From Sphingomonas sp. BK580 (lineage in GTDB: Bacteria; Pseudomonadota; Alphaproteobacteria; Sphingomonadales; Sphingomonadaceae): DNA of 64,000 bases. Location: NCBI RefSeq assembly GCF_014194975.1, contig NZ_JACIAY010000005.1, positions 237,286 through 301,285 on the forward strand, in the 5' to 3' direction. The translations under genes and the position numbers were made by a program. The notes below the pieces were generated by a model that searched no databases, was not told where the DNA came from, and was given only the letters and a program-made list of their open reading frames with translations. Positions 9,131 through 17,830 of this stretch are shown here, piece by piece. The stretch's first letter is position 1. Every line of letters starts with the position of its first letter.

Positions 9131-10687
9131 TCAGTGCCGATCGTCCGCGAGTGTGGCGATCCTGCCACGGGCGCCCGTGATCTCCACCGTGGCGCCGGCG
9201 GCGCGGCGGCGCTGGAACCAGTCGCGCAGCATCTCGGCGCTGGTGTGATCGACCGCGTCGAGGCGCGACGCATCGATCCGCACGTTGGTGCCGGCTGGCA
9301 CGCGGTCGAGCGTCTCGGACAGTCGGGGCAGCGTCACGAAGGTCGCGGTGCCGTCGAGCGTGATCGCGTGCGACTCGCCGTCGCTCGCCTCGAACACCTT
9401 GAGGCGAAGCCGGCGCAGGTGCGGCACCAGCTCGAGCATCGTCAGCCCGATCCCGACCAGCACGCCGGTGAGCAGGTCGGTCGTCACCACCGTGACCAGG
9501 GTCGCCGCCCAGATCAGCACCGGCAGCGCACCATAGTCGCGGAACAGGTGCGTGGCGTGCTTGACGCTCACCAGCCGCACCCCGGTCACCACCAGCACCG
9601 CGCCCAGCGCCGCCATCGGGATCGCGGTCAGCACGAACGGCAGCGCGGCGACGAAGCCGAGGATCCACACGCCGTGCAGCATCGACGACAGGCGCGTCGC
9701 CGCCTGCGCCTGGACGTTGGCCGAGCTGCGCACGATCACGCCCGTCATCGGCAGCGCGCCGGCGAGACCGCACAGCAGGTTGCCGACGCCCTGCGCGCGC
9801 AGCTCCTTGTTGTAGTCGGTGCGGACGCCGTCGTGCATCTTGTCGACCGCGGCGGCGGACAGCAACGTCTCGGCCGAGGCGATGAAGGCGATCGCCAGCG
9901 CCGCGGCGAGGATCGAGGGATTGAGCCAGCTCGCCAGCGCCGAGGCGCTCGGCGGCGCGATCGCGCCGATGATCGAGGCGGGCACCTGGACGCGCGCGAC
10001 CTCGAGCCCCAGCGTCAGCGACAGCAACGTGCCGACGACGACGCCGACCAGCGCGCCCGGCAGCAGCCGCAGCGCCTTCGGCCGGAACTTCTCCCAACCG
10101 AGCATCGCGAGGATCGTCGCCACGCCGATCGCGAAGGCGAACTCGGTCGCCTGCAGGTTGCTCGATAGGCCAAACAGCCGCCCCGGCGCGGCGGCGAGAT
10201 TCTGCAGGCCGCTGGGCAGCGGGCGGTGATCGAACAGCACGTGGAACTGGCCGACCACGATCAGCACGCCGATGCCGGCCAGCATGCCATGTACCACCGC
10301 GGGCGAGATCGCCTTGAACCAGCCGCCGAGCCGGAACACCCCGGCAGCGAACTGGACCAGGCCGGCGAGGATCAGGATCGGGCCGAGCGCGCCGATCCCC
10401 TGGTCACGCACCAGCTCGTAGACGATCACCGCGAGGCCCGCCGCGGGGCCGCTGACCTGGAGCGGCGAGCCGGCGATCGCGCCGACGACGATGCCGCCGA
10501 TGATGCCGGTGATCAGTCCCTTCTCCGCCGGCACGCCCGAGGCGATCGCGATCCCCATGCACAACGGCATCGCGACGAGGAAGACGACGATCGAGGCGGT
10601 GAGGTCGCGCCCCAGCAAGCGGACCGACGGCACCGAGACTCCGGGGCGAGCGACGGCCGGGGCGGCCGGTGCGACAAGGCTCGCCAT
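9131..10687 (-). CDS. SulP-family anion transporter with STAS domain
   Basis: A 518-residue inner-membrane protein. Residues about 25-390 form the many-helix SLC26/SulP core (LTASIVVFLVAMPLCMGIA, then ASGVPAEKGLITGIIGG). Residues about 425-510 form the cytoplasmic STAS domain (VRIDASRLDAVDHTSAEML). Bacterial SulP proteins move sulfate, bicarbonate or dicarboxylates. No carbonic anhydrase or sulfate-assimilation gene is adjacent to decide which. Start ATG 10687; a GTG directly before it (10690) could also serve. It is transcribed toward the TorF porin gene. Confidence 0.88.
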   Translation of the reverse strand: MASLVAPAAPAVARPGVSVPSVRLLGRDLTASIVVFLVAMPLCMGIAIASGVPAEKGLITGIIGGIVVGAIAGSPLQVSGPAAGLAVIVYELVRDQGIGALGPILILAGLVQFAAGVFRLGGWFKAISPAVVHGMLAGIGVLIVVGQFHVLFDHRPLPSGLQNLAAAPGRLFGLSSNLQATEFAFAIGVATILAMLGWEKFRPKALRLLPGALVGVVVGTLLSLTLGLEVARVQVPASIIGAIAPPSASALASWLNPSILAAALAIAFIASAETLLSAAAVDKMHDGVRTDYNKELRAQGVGNLLCGLAGALPMTGVIVRSSANVQAQAATRLSSMLHGVWILGFVAALPFVLTAIPMAALGAVLVVTGVRLVSVKHATHLFRDYGALPVLIWAATLVTVVTTDLLTGVLVGIGLTMLELVPHLRRLRLKVFEASDGESHAITLDGTATFVTLPRLSETLDRVPAGTNVRIDASRLDAVDHTSAEMLRDWFQRRRAAGATVEITGARGRIATLADDRH

Positions 10688-10920
10688 CACGCCGCGACCG
10701 CGCGCTGGGCGGGGACGAGGACCGGCTGAGACGCCGTGACCTCTCGACTGAACACGCGTCCGCTGGCGTCGTCCACGGCGGCAACCTCCCGATGAATAAT
10801 CGTCCAGGGAGTAGCGTGGCGCGGTGTCCCGCGTTCGACCGCGGCGTGTCGTTGTGTTGCTCGGACGGGCGGGTGTGTCGGCGGCGTCGCCTGGCGCCGC
10901 GCGGCTGCTCTCCGGACATC

Positions 10921-11009
10921 ATCCTGAACTCGGCTCGGGATCCGCGGTGCGGCGAGCGCCTCCCGCCGACGAGCGCGCGGGGCAGTGGATCCTGGGACGC
11001 GTTCAGGAT
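10921..11009. repeat. intergenic inverted-repeat element, ATCCTGAA type, copy 2
   Basis: The left hairpin is ATCCTGA / TCGGGAT with one mismatch (10921-10941). The right hairpin is ATCCTG / CAGGAT (10989-11009). Size and ends match the element at 7995-8082. It fills the centre of the 383-base gap between the histidine kinase and the SulP gene; I see nothing else in that gap. Confidence 0.6.
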
Positions 11010-11070
11010 GACGCACATGTCGAGCGAGCCCGGCAGGATCGGAGAACAGGCTCGTGGCTCAGCGGGCGGC

Positions 11071-12384
11071 TCAGCGCGACGGCAGCGCGATCTCGGCGCG
11101 GAGCCCCCCCTGCGGGCGGTTCGACAGCGTCAGCGTCCCACCCTCGGCGGCGACCGCGAGCTGGACGATCGACAGTCCGAGCCCGAACCCCACCGTGTCG
11201 CGCCCGCGCGCCGGGTCGAGTCGGACGAAGGGCTCGAGCACGCGCGTGAGCTGGTCGTCGGGGATGCCCGGACCGTCGTCCTCGACACGGATCGTCAGCG
11301 TCGCTCCGCCGGGCAGCAGCCTCAGCCGCACCCGCTCGCCGTAGTGGAGCGCGTTCTCCACCAGGTTGACCAACGCCCGCTTGAAGCCGAGCCGGCGCAC
11401 GCTCCACTCGCAGTGATCCGGCCCGTCATACTCGGCGTCCGCCCCGCGGTCCTGCGCGTCGTCGATCACGGTGGCACACATCACCGCCAGGTCGACCACG
11501 CTCGCGGGCTCGGGCTCGGCCTCGCCGCCGAGGAACGCGAGCAGCGAGGTGATCATCGCCTCCATCTCGGCGACGTCGTGCGCGATCGCCTCGCGCGCCT
11601 CGACGTGCGGCAGCGACTCGGTGCGCAGGTGGAGCCGGGCCAGCGGCGTGCGGAGGTCGTGCCCGACCGCGGCGAGCGCCTGCGTCCGCCCGACGATCAG
11701 CGCCTGGATGCGGTCCTGCATGCGGTTGAACGCGCCGATGACGCGGCGCACCTCGCCCGGCCCGTCCTCCTCGACGGGGACGACCTCGCCGTGCCCGACC
11801 CGCTCGGCCGCGGCGGCGAGCCGGCGCAGCGGCAGCAGCACGCGGCGCAGCAGGATCCCGCCGAGCACCATCAGCGCGATCGCGGGCACCATCGCCAGCG
11901 CGATCCGCTCGAACGCGAGGTTGATCGTCGCGACCGGCTCGAGCGTGCGGAAATACAGCCAGCTGCCGTCGGGTAGCCGCAGCCCGCCGGTCACCACGGA
12001 GTGGCGCCCCGGCGTCTGGATGCGCAACCGCAGGTCCGTCGCCGCGAGCGACGGCTCCCACTCGAGCACCTGGCGCTGCATCTCGTCGAGCGCTGGGGCG
12101 ATCGGCGGCGGCGGGGGCAGCGCCTCGCTCCAGCGCAGCGCGTAGCGGTCGGTGGTGAGCTCGGCCGCCATGCGCTCGCGCTGCGTCGCCGGGCGCTCGG
12201 CGAGCAGGCGACGGCTGATGACGAGATGCTCGGCGAGTCGGTTGGCCTCGTCGTCGCGCACCGCGAAGCGGCTCGCGCGCTCGTACAGCAGGGTGCTCGC
12301 GCCGAACTCGATCACAAGGGTGAGCAGCAGGATCGCCACCACCTGGCCGAGCAGGCCGAGTGCTGGGCGGCGCAGCGAGCGCAT
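11071..12384 (-). CDS. sensor histidine kinase of an OmpR-type two-component system
   Basis: A 437-residue membrane kinase. Transmembrane helix 1 is at about residues 10-30 (LLGQVVAILLLTLVIEF). A periplasmic sensor loop runs to about residue 150, transmembrane helix 2 is at about 155-175, then a HAMP domain. The H-box is AVGHDLRTPLARLHLR, the N-box ALVNLVENALHYG and the G-boxes EDDGPGIPDD and GFGLGLSIV. All catalytic motifs are present. The signal is unknown. It starts 11 bases after the response regulator gene, so the two form one operon. By design it resembles the EnvZ/RisS family. Confidence 0.9.
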   Translation of the reverse strand: MRSLRRPALGLLGQVVAILLLTLVIEFGASTLLYERASRFAVRDDEANRLAEHLVISRRLLAERPATQRERMAAELTTDRYALRWSEALPPPPPIAPALDEMQRQVLEWEPSLAATDLRLRIQTPGRHSVVTGGLRLPDGSWLYFRTLEPVATINLAFERIALAMVPAIALMVLGGILLRRVLLPLRRLAAAAERVGHGEVVPVEEDGPGEVRRVIGAFNRMQDRIQALIVGRTQALAAVGHDLRTPLARLHLRTESLPHVEAREAIAHDVAEMEAMITSLLAFLGGEAEPEPASVVDLAVMCATVIDDAQDRGADAEYDGPDHCEWSVRRLGFKRALVNLVENALHYGERVRLRLLPGGATLTIRVEDDGPGIPDDQLTRVLEPFVRLDPARGRDTVGFGLGLSIVQLAVAAEGGTLTLSNRPQGGLRAEIALPSR

Positions 12385-12395
12385 GCGCGCGCGGG

Positions 12396-13106
12396 TCAGC
12401 CGCGCTCGACCGGGGCGTTGAGCATATAGCCGACGCCGCGCACCGTCACGATCGGCGCGGGCGCCCCCGCGCTGCCGAGCTTGCGCCGCAGCCGGCTGAT
12501 AAGCACGTCGATCGAGCGGTCCGAACTGTCACCGAGCCGGGTGCGGCTGAGCTCGATCAGCCGCTCGCGCGCGATCACGCGCTGGGCATGGTCGGCGAGC
12601 ACGACGAGCAGATCGAACTCGGCGCCGGTGAGGTCCACGATCGCGCCGCTCGGCGAGCTGAGCTCGCGCCGCGGCAGGTTGATCGTCCAGCCGTCGAAGG
12701 TCAGCATGCCCTGGTCGCCCGCGCCGGCACGGCGGTCGAGCGCGGGGCGGCGCAGCACCGCCCGCACCCGCGCCACCAGCTCGCGCGTGCCGAACGGCTT
12801 GGCGATATAATCGTCCGCGCCCAGCTCGAGCCCGACGACGCGGTCGGTCTCGCTGGCGCGCGCCGACATGAAGATGATCGGCACGTCGCTCTTCTGGCGC
12901 AGCGCGCGGCACAGGTCGATCCCGCTGGTGCCGGGCAGCATGATGTCGAGGAGGACGAGGTCCACCGGCCCGGAGTCGAGCGCGAGCCACATCTCGGGCG
13001 CGGCGGAGGCGGGGCGCACCGCGAAGCCGTTCTCCTGCAACGCGCGCGCGGTGAGCATGCGGAGCGAGGGATCGTCCTCGACGAGCAGGATCGTTGGAGC
13101 GGTCAT
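12396..13106 (-). CDS. OmpR-family response regulator
   Basis: A 236-residue DNA-binding regulator. The receiver domain (residues 1-120) has the acidic pair LLVEDD, the phosphoacceptor Asp in LVLLDIMLPGTSG, Thr/Ser in FMSAR and Lys in YIAKPFG. The C-terminal winged-helix domain has LTGAEFDLLVVLADH, SDRSIDVLISRLRRKLG and TVRGVGYML, typical of OmpR/PhoB. It is the first gene of the pair with the kinase. Targets cannot be told from the sequence. The leader upstream is more AT-rich than its surroundings and may hold the promoter. Confidence 0.92.
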   Translation of the reverse strand: MTAPTILLVEDDPSLRMLTARALQENGFAVRPASAAPEMWLALDSGPVDLVLLDIMLPGTSGIDLCRALRQKSDVPIIFMSARASETDRVVGLELGADDYIAKPFGTRELVARVRAVLRRPALDRRAGAGDQGMLTFDGWTINLPRRELSSPSGAIVDLTGAEFDLLVVLADHAQRVIARERLIELSRTRLGDSSDRSIDVLISRLRRKLGSAGAPAPIVTVRGVGYMLNAPVERG

Positions 13107-13265
13107 GCCAGCGGGACCTAAGGTCCGGGCTGATCGGGGTCAATTCGCGCGTGCGGCAGAAAAATGCGGCGCCGTGTAAAAAGCTGTTGCGGGGCTCCGG
13201 GGCCGCTGCTAGTGGCCGCGCCTCACCCAGCCGGTCCTCACCACGAGGACGGCACAGGCGCCAGA

Positions 13266-13340
13266 GCGGGCGTAGCTCAGGGGTAGAGCACAACCTTGCC
13301 AAGGTTGGGGTCGAGGGTTCGAATCCCTTCGCCCGCTCCA
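13266..13340 (+). tRNA. tRNA-Gly (anticodon GCC)
   Basis: A complete cloverleaf: acceptor GCGGGCG pairs with CGCCCGC, followed by T and an encoded CCA. The D-arm is GCTCAGGGGTAGAGC. The anticodon stem CAACC/GGTTG encloses the loop TTGCCAA (anticodon GCC), and the T-arm contains GGTTCGAATCC. It stands alone, upstream of the HPP gene and divergent from the response regulator. Confidence 0.97.
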
Positions 13341-13410
13341 GTCGGTTTCCCGGCTCTCTCATCATCGTCGGTGCGTTGACGCGCGGTACGAGCCTCGGCA
13401 CAGGCGCGGC

Positions 13411-14088
13411 ATGCCGCTTCGTCTCTTCAAACCCCTGCTCTCCGGCGCGCACTTCCGCGAGCGGCTGATCGCCTGCCTGGGCGCCGCGGTCGGCATCGCG
13501 CTCACCGCGCTGGTCTGCGCCGCGCTGCCGCTGGAGCGCGCCGACCTGCCGTTGATCGTCGCGCCGCTGGGCGCCTCGGCGGTGCTGGTGTTCGCGGTGC
13601 CGGCGAGCCCGCTGGCGCAGCCCTGGCCGGTGATCGGCGGCAACACGCTCTCCGCGCTGGTCGGCGTGGCGGTGTATCGGCTCGTCCCCGGCACCGCGCT
13701 CGCCGCGGGCGTGGCGGCGGGCAGCGCGATCCTGGTCATGTCGCTGCTGCGCTGCCTTCACCCGCCCGGCGGTGCCGCCGCGCTCACCGCGGTGATCGGC
13801 GGACCGGCGGTTCATGCCGCGGGCTTCGCCTTCGCGCTGTTGCCGGTCGCGCTCAACTCGCTGACGCTGGTCGGCGCGGGGCTGCTGTTCCACCGTGTCA
13901 CAGCGCGCTCCTATCCGCATCGCGCCGCCGCCCCGGTGGCGGCCGGGCTCCACGCCGCCGACATCGACGCCGCGCTGGCCGATCTGCACGAGACGTTCGA
14001 CATCGCGCCGGCCGACCTCGACGCCTTGCTCACGCGCGCCGAGTGGCACGCCGTGCGTCGCCGCGCGACACCGCCGACACGACGGTAG
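13411..14088 (+). CDS. HPP-family integral membrane protein
   Basis: A 225-residue protein with about four hydrophobic helices in residues 15-170 and a soluble tail of about 55 residues. The family motif is LLRCLHPPGGAAALTAVI. Another conserved stretch is LIVAPLGASAVLVFAVPASP. HPP proteins are uncharacterised in most bacteria; a cyanobacterial member transports nitrite. No nitrogen-assimilation gene is adjacent. It follows tRNA-Gly by 70 bases and precedes the DUF72 gene by 62 bases on the same strand. Confidence 0.85.
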   Translation: MPLRLFKPLLSGAHFRERLIACLGAAVGIALTALVCAALPLERADLPLIVAPLGASAVLVFAVPASPLAQPWPVIGGNTLSALVGVAVYRLVPGTALAAGVAAGSAILVMSLLRCLHPPGGAAALTAVIGGPAVHAAGFAFALLPVALNSLTLVGAGLLFHRVTARSYPHRAAAPVAAGLHAADIDAALADLHETFDIAPADLDALLTRAEWHAVRRRATPPTRR

Positions 14089-14150
14089 CGCGGCCCCCGC
14101 GGCGTCGCCGGCGGTGGACAGCGCGCGCCGCAGGCGGCACCCCGGTGGTC

Positions 14151-14960
14151 ATGACGAACGAGGCGAACATCCGAGTCGGCATCGGCGGCTGGACCTACGA
14201 GCCGTGGCGCGGCACCTTCTATCCCGAGGGATGCCCGCATAAGCGCGAGCTCGACTATGCCAGCCGCCACGTCAGTGCGATCGAGGTGAACGGCACTTTC
14301 TATTCCTCGTTCAAGCCGGCCACCTTCGCGACCTGGCGCGAGAGCACGCCCGACGGCTTCGTCTTCGCGCTCAAGGCGTCGCGCTACTGCGTCACCCGCA
14401 AGGTGCTGGCCGAGGCGGGCGAGTCGGTGCAGCGCTTCGTCGGCCAGGGGATCACCGAGCTGGGTGACAAGCTCGGTCCGATCCTGTGGCAGATGGCGGC
14501 GACCCGGAGGTTCGACCCCGACGACCTGCGCGCCTTTCTCGCGCTGCTGCCGCCGAAGCAGGACGGCGTCGCGCTGCGCCACGCCATCCAGGTGCGGCAC
14601 GAGTCCTTCGCGGTGCCCGGGTTCGCCGCGCTGTGCCGCGCCGCCGGGGTGGCGATCGTCTACGGCGACTCGTCCGACTATCCCGCGCTCGCCGACGTCT
14701 CGGGCGACTTCGTCTACGCCCGACTCGAGGACGCGCGCGAGGAGGAGCCGGCGGGCTATGCGCCGGACGCGCTCGATCGCTGGGCGACGGTGGCGCGCGA
14801 CTGGGCGGCAGGGAAGAGCCCCGACGGGCTGCCCTATGTCGCCGAGCCCGCGCCGGTGCGGCCGCGCGACACGTTCGTGTTCATGATCAACGGCGCCAAG
14901 GTGCGCGCGCCGCACGCCGCGATGGCGCTGCTCGCGCGGCTGGGGTGGACGCCGGCGTAG
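14151..14960 (+). CDS. DUF72 (YecE-like) TIM-barrel protein
   Basis: A 269-residue protein of the DUF72 family. Conserved segments are RVGIGGWTYEPWRGTFYP, IEVNGTFYSSFKPATF, PDGFVFALKASRY and, near the end, RDTFVFMINGAKVRAPHAA. The family forms a TIM barrel with a conserved acidic cavity and has no established reaction. The ATG at 14151 is chosen because the conserved sequence begins eight codons later. Upstream in-frame sequence is low-complexity Arg-rich and overlaps the HPP gene. Confidence 0.85.
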   Translation: MTNEANIRVGIGGWTYEPWRGTFYPEGCPHKRELDYASRHVSAIEVNGTFYSSFKPATFATWRESTPDGFVFALKASRYCVTRKVLAEAGESVQRFVGQGITELGDKLGPILWQMAATRRFDPDDLRAFLALLPPKQDGVALRHAIQVRHESFAVPGFAALCRAAGVAIVYGDSSDYPALADVSGDFVYARLEDAREEEPAGYAPDALDRWATVARDWAAGKSPDGLPYVAEPAPVRPRDTFVFMINGAKVRAPHAAMALLARLGWTPA

Positions 14961-15151
14961 CGCGAATGTTGCGAATGTTGAGTCGCTGCGCGGGTTCGCT
15001 CGCGGCGCGCGCCGCGTCAGCGCGGCGACCGGTGCGGGTGAATGCCGCGAATGTTGAGTCAGCAGGCGGTCTCGCCTGCGCCGTGAACAATGCCCGCGCG
15101 CCGCCCTGGGCACGCGAATGGTGCGAATGTTGAGTCGGTGGCACGCGTGCC
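14961..15151 (+). repeat. three direct repeats with an exact 76-base period, each followed by a dyad
   Basis: The 14-mer GCGAATGTTGAGTC occurs at 14971, 15047 and 15123, so the period is exactly 76 bases both times. Each copy is preceded about 10 bases earlier by a partial GCGAATG-like copy. Each ends in GAGTC, a GANTC (CcrM-type methylation) site. Copy 2 is followed by GCAGGCG/CGCCTGC (4-base loop) and copy 3 by the perfect palindrome GGCACGCGTGCC (15140-15151). A weaker GC dyad follows copy 1. They lie in the 420-base gap between DUF72 and ribH, which has no credible gene. Confidence 0.8.
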
Positions 15152-15232
15152 GACGAGAGCACGGCAGGCGATCGACCGGCAACGCCAGCGAGCATACGGG
15201 CATCCTGCACTCCGATCCACCCGAGCCGATCC

Positions 15233-15309
15233 GTGCTCCGGCGGACGCCGGAGCCCAGGGCCGAGAGGACGAAGCTCGTGGCTCTGAGCTCCTGCGTTCG
15301 CAGGAGTAC
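15233..15309. repeat. intergenic inverted-repeat element, CTCCTGCG type, copy 1
   Basis: The left hairpin is CTCCGGC/GCCGGAG with loop GGAC (15236-15253), followed by CCCAGGG. The right hairpin is CTCCTGCG/CGCAGGAG with loop TT (15289-15306). It shares ends with the elements at 21803-21880 and 28988-29076. It lies downstream of ribH on that gene's strand. Confidence 0.6.
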
Positions 15310-15380
15310 GCGTCGGTCCCGACGATTAAGACCGGACGATAGCCGCGCCCGCCGATTGTAGGACAGACCTGCGGTCCCGC

Positions 15381-15800
15381 TCAGCCGAGCCGGTCGCGCA
15401 GATCGAGCAGCGCCAGCGCCGCCTTGGCCGCGGCGCCGCCCTTGTCGAGCTGCGCCGGATCGGCGCGCGCGATCGCCTGCGCCTCGTCCTCGGTGGTGAG
15501 CACGCCGTTGCCGATCGCCACGCCGTCCATGGTCAGCGCCATGATGCCGCGCGCGCTCTCGTTGGCGACGATCTCGAAATGATAGGTCTCGCCGCGGATC
15601 ACGACGCCGAGCGCGACGAAGGCGTCCCAACGCCCGCGCTCGGAGGCCAGGGCGATGGCGCCGGGCAGCTCGAGTGCGCCGGGCACGGTGAGCACCTCGC
15701 AGCTATGCCCCGCCGCCTCGATCGCGCCGCGCGCGCCGGCCACCAGCAGGTCGTTGAGATGGTCGTAGAAGCGCGCCTCGACGATCAGGATATGCGCCAT
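15381..15800 (-). CDS. ribH: 6,7-dimethyl-8-ribityllumazine synthase
   Basis: A 139-residue enzyme that condenses 5-amino-6-ribitylaminouracil with 3,4-dihydroxy-2-butanone 4-phosphate to lumazine, the penultimate riboflavin step. Conserved parts are [39 protein letters not shown] (with the catalytic His region) and [14 protein letters not shown]. The length is normal for this family. The ATG at 15800 has GAGGAGA upstream; nine more in-frame codons exist but carry no conserved sequence. It is separated from ribB by 274 bases containing an inverted-repeat element, so it may have its own promoter. Confidence 0.95.
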   Translation of the reverse strand: MAHILIVEARFYDHLNDLLVAGARGAIEAAGHSCEVLTVPGALELPGAIALASERGRWDAFVALGVVIRGETYHFEIVANESARGIMALTMDGVAIGNGVLTTEDEAQAIARADPAQLDKGGAAAKAALALLDLRDRLG

Positions 15801-15881
15801 GCTGGTCTCCTCGGTGTGGTCGTTCAATCATGTGGCCGTGTCTGCCGAAGCTGGAGCGCGCCGGCCTCCCGGCCTCCCGCC

Positions 15882-16024
15882 ATCCCCGCGGAGGCGGGGA
15901 TCCAGACGCATTGCCCTCGCGCCTCTTGCCTCAGCCGCGTCGCTGGCGTGTCGTAGAGCTGTGCCGCGAGCGCCGCTCATCACCGAACCCGTCAGCGCGT
16001 CTCGATCCCCGCCTTCGCGGGGAT
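15882..16024. repeat. intergenic inverted-repeat element, ATCCCCGC type
   Basis: Two perfect hairpins mark the ends: ATCCCCGC/GCGGGGAT with loop GGAG (15882-15901), and the same arms with loop CTTC (16005-16024). About 100 bases lie between them. It sits between ribB and ribH inside the riboflavin gene run and might form structure in the transcript. Confidence 0.65.
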
Positions 16025-16074
16025 GACGAGGAGAGGAGTGGGACAGGCATCACCGACGATCCCATGCCCACCCC

Positions 16075-17208
16075 TCAGTCGATCTCGCGCTCGCCGACGA
16101 TCGACAGGCCGTAGCCGTCGAGCCCGACCAGCGTGTGGTGCGTGTTGGTGAGCAGCACCATGTCGTGGACGCCGAGCTCGGCCAGGATCATCGCGCCGAC
16201 GCCATAGTCGCGCAGTTCCTCCATATCGACCGTCACCGCCTCGCCCGCCTTCATCCGCACCGCGGTGGTGAAAGCGTCGGCGCGCTGGCGGTTGATCACC
16301 ACGATCACCCCCGCGCCGGCCGAGCCGATGAGCTCCATCGAGCGCGACAGCAGGTGGCTGCGCTGGCTGTCCTCGCCGAACATGTCGGCGAAGGGAGACA
16401 GCGCGTGCATCCGCACCAAGGTCGGCTTGCTCGGGTCGACGCGGCCCTTGACCAGGGCGACCTGCTCGGTGCCGGTCGCCTTATTGCGATAGGCGCGCAC
16501 CGTCCAGTCGCCGCCCCAGCGGCTGGTGAAGGGCGCCTCGCTGACCAGCTCGACGAGATGGTCGTGGCGGCGGCGATAGGCGATCAGGTCGCGGATCGTG
16601 CCGATCTTGAGATGGTGGAACTGCGCGAAGGTGACGAGATCGTCGAGCCGCGCCATCGTCCCGTCCTCGTTCATGATCTCGCAGATCACGCCCGAGGGGT
16701 TGAGCCCGGCGAGCCGCGCGACGTCGACCGCGGCCTCGGTATGGCCGGCGCGCACCAGCACGCCGCCGTCGCGCGCCACCAGCGGGAAGACGTGGCCGGG
16801 GGTGACGATGTCGTCGCGCGCCTTGGTCGAGTCGATCGCCACCGCGATCGTGCGCGCGCGGTCGGCCGCGGAAATGCCGGTGGTGACGCCGTCCCTCGCC
16901 TCGATCGACACGGTGAAGGCGGTCTCGTGGCGGGTGCCGTTGTTGCGGCTCATCAGGTCGAGCCCGAGCTGCTCGACGCGCGGCTTGGTGAGCGCGAGGC
17001 AGATCAGCCCGCGGCCGTACTTGGCCATGAAGTTGATCTTCTCGGGCGTCGCCATCTGCGCGGGGATGACGAGATCGCCCTCGTTCTCGCGGTCCTCGTC
17101 ATCGACCAGGATGAACATCCGGCCATTGCGCGCCTCGTCGATCAGTTCCTCGGGCGAGGAGAGATAGCCGTGGCGCAGCCGCGCCAGCGCCGCGGGCTCA
17201 GCGACCAC
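16075..17208 (-). CDS. ribB: 3,4-dihydroxy-2-butanone 4-phosphate synthase with degenerate GTP-cyclohydrolase II-like tail
   Basis: A 377-residue protein. Residues about 15-220 are RibB, which turns ribulose 5-phosphate into dihydroxybutanone phosphate. Motifs are ILVDDEDRENEGDLVIPA (acidic metal site), SRNNGTRHETAFTVSIEA, TPGHVFPL and RAGHTEAAVDV. Residues about 225-377 have the RibA fold, but the zinc-binding Cys cluster is absent: where RibA has a GDxxxSxxCDC pattern, this has GEDSQRSHLLSRS. So the second half probably lacks GTP cyclohydrolase II activity, and a separate RibA should exist elsewhere. The start is GTG, overlapping ribE by 11 bases. Confidence 0.92.
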   Translation of the reverse strand: MVAEPAALARLRHGYLSSPEELIDEARNGRMFILVDDEDRENEGDLVIPAQMATPEKINFMAKYGRGLICLALTKPRVEQLGLDLMSRNNGTRHETAFTVSIEARDGVTTGISAADRARTIAVAIDSTKARDDIVTPGHVFPLVARDGGVLVRAGHTEAAVDVARLAGLNPSGVICEIMNEDGTMARLDDLVTFAQFHHLKIGTIRDLIAYRRRHDHLVELVSEAPFTSRWGGDWTVRAYRNKATGTEQVALVKGRVDPSKPTLVRMHALSPFADMFGEDSQRSHLLSRSMELIGSAGAGVIVVINRQRADAFTTAVRMKAGEAVTVDMEELRDYGVGAMILAELGVHDMVLLTNTHHTLVGLDGYGLSIVGEREID

Positions 17209-17821
17209 GATAATGCTCCATCCGCTGGAGATAACGCGCGAGCACGTCGATCTCGATGTTGACCGCCTGACCCTGCTCCAGCGCGCCGAGCGTGGTGACC
17301 GCCTGGGTATGCGGGATCAGGTTGACGGTGAAGCGCGTGCCGTCGGCCAGATCCTCCACCGCGTTGACGGTGAGCGAGACGCCGTCGACCGTCACCGAAC
17401 CCTTGGCGGCGAGGAAAGGGGCGAGCTCGCCCGGCACGCGCAGGGCGATGCGGCGCGAGTCGCCGTCGGCGGTGATCGCCTCCACCGTCGCGACGCCGTC
17501 GACATGGCCGGTGACGATATGCCCGCCGAGCTCGTCGCCCAGCTTCATCGCGCGTTCGAGGTTGAGGCTGCGTCCCTCCGCCCATTGCGCCGGGGCGGTG
17601 CGGCTGCGCGTCTCGTGCGAGACGTCGACCGCGAACCAGCCGCCGGTGCCGCTGTCGTGCGGCGCCTTGTCGACCACGGTGAGGCACACGCCCGAGCAGG
17701 CGATCGACGCGCCCAGCTCGATCGTGGCGACGTCATAGGCGGTGTCGATCACCGCGCGCGTGTCGCCGCGCTGCGCGATCTGGCGGATGGTGCCGATGTC
17801 GGAGACGATGCCGGTGAACAT
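17198..17821 (-). CDS. ribE: riboflavin synthase alpha subunit
   Basis: A 207-residue enzyme that dismutates two lumazines to riboflavin and the pyrimidine precursor. It has the two-barrel repeat layout with MFTGIVSDIGTI at the start, IACSGVCLTVVDK in barrel one, and GHIVTGHVDGVATV and VDGVSLTVNAVED in barrel two. The length is normal. It lies 9 bases after ribD and overlaps ribB by 11 bases, so the three genes form one transcription unit. No FMN riboswitch is visible upstream of ribD. Confidence 0.95.
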   Translation of the reverse strand: MFTGIVSDIGTIRQIAQRGDTRAVIDTAYDVATIELGASIACSGVCLTVVDKAPHDSGTGGWFAVDVSHETRSRTAPAQWAEGRSLNLERAMKLGDELGGHIVTGHVDGVATVEAITADGDSRRIALRVPGELAPFLAAKGSVTVDGVSLTVNAVEDLADGTRFTVNLIPHTQAVTTLGALEQGQAVNIEIDVLARYLQRMEHYRGR

Positions 17822-17830
17822 GATGACCTC

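Noticed and set aside
14961..15151. CRISPR array
   Set aside because: Only three units of 14 conserved bases, with long spacers holding hairpins, no leader and no cas genes nearby.
13911..15203. A 430-codon open frame on the minus strand crossing DUF72 and the 76-base repeats
   Set aside because: Low-complexity Arg-rich translation, antisense to a well-supported gene.
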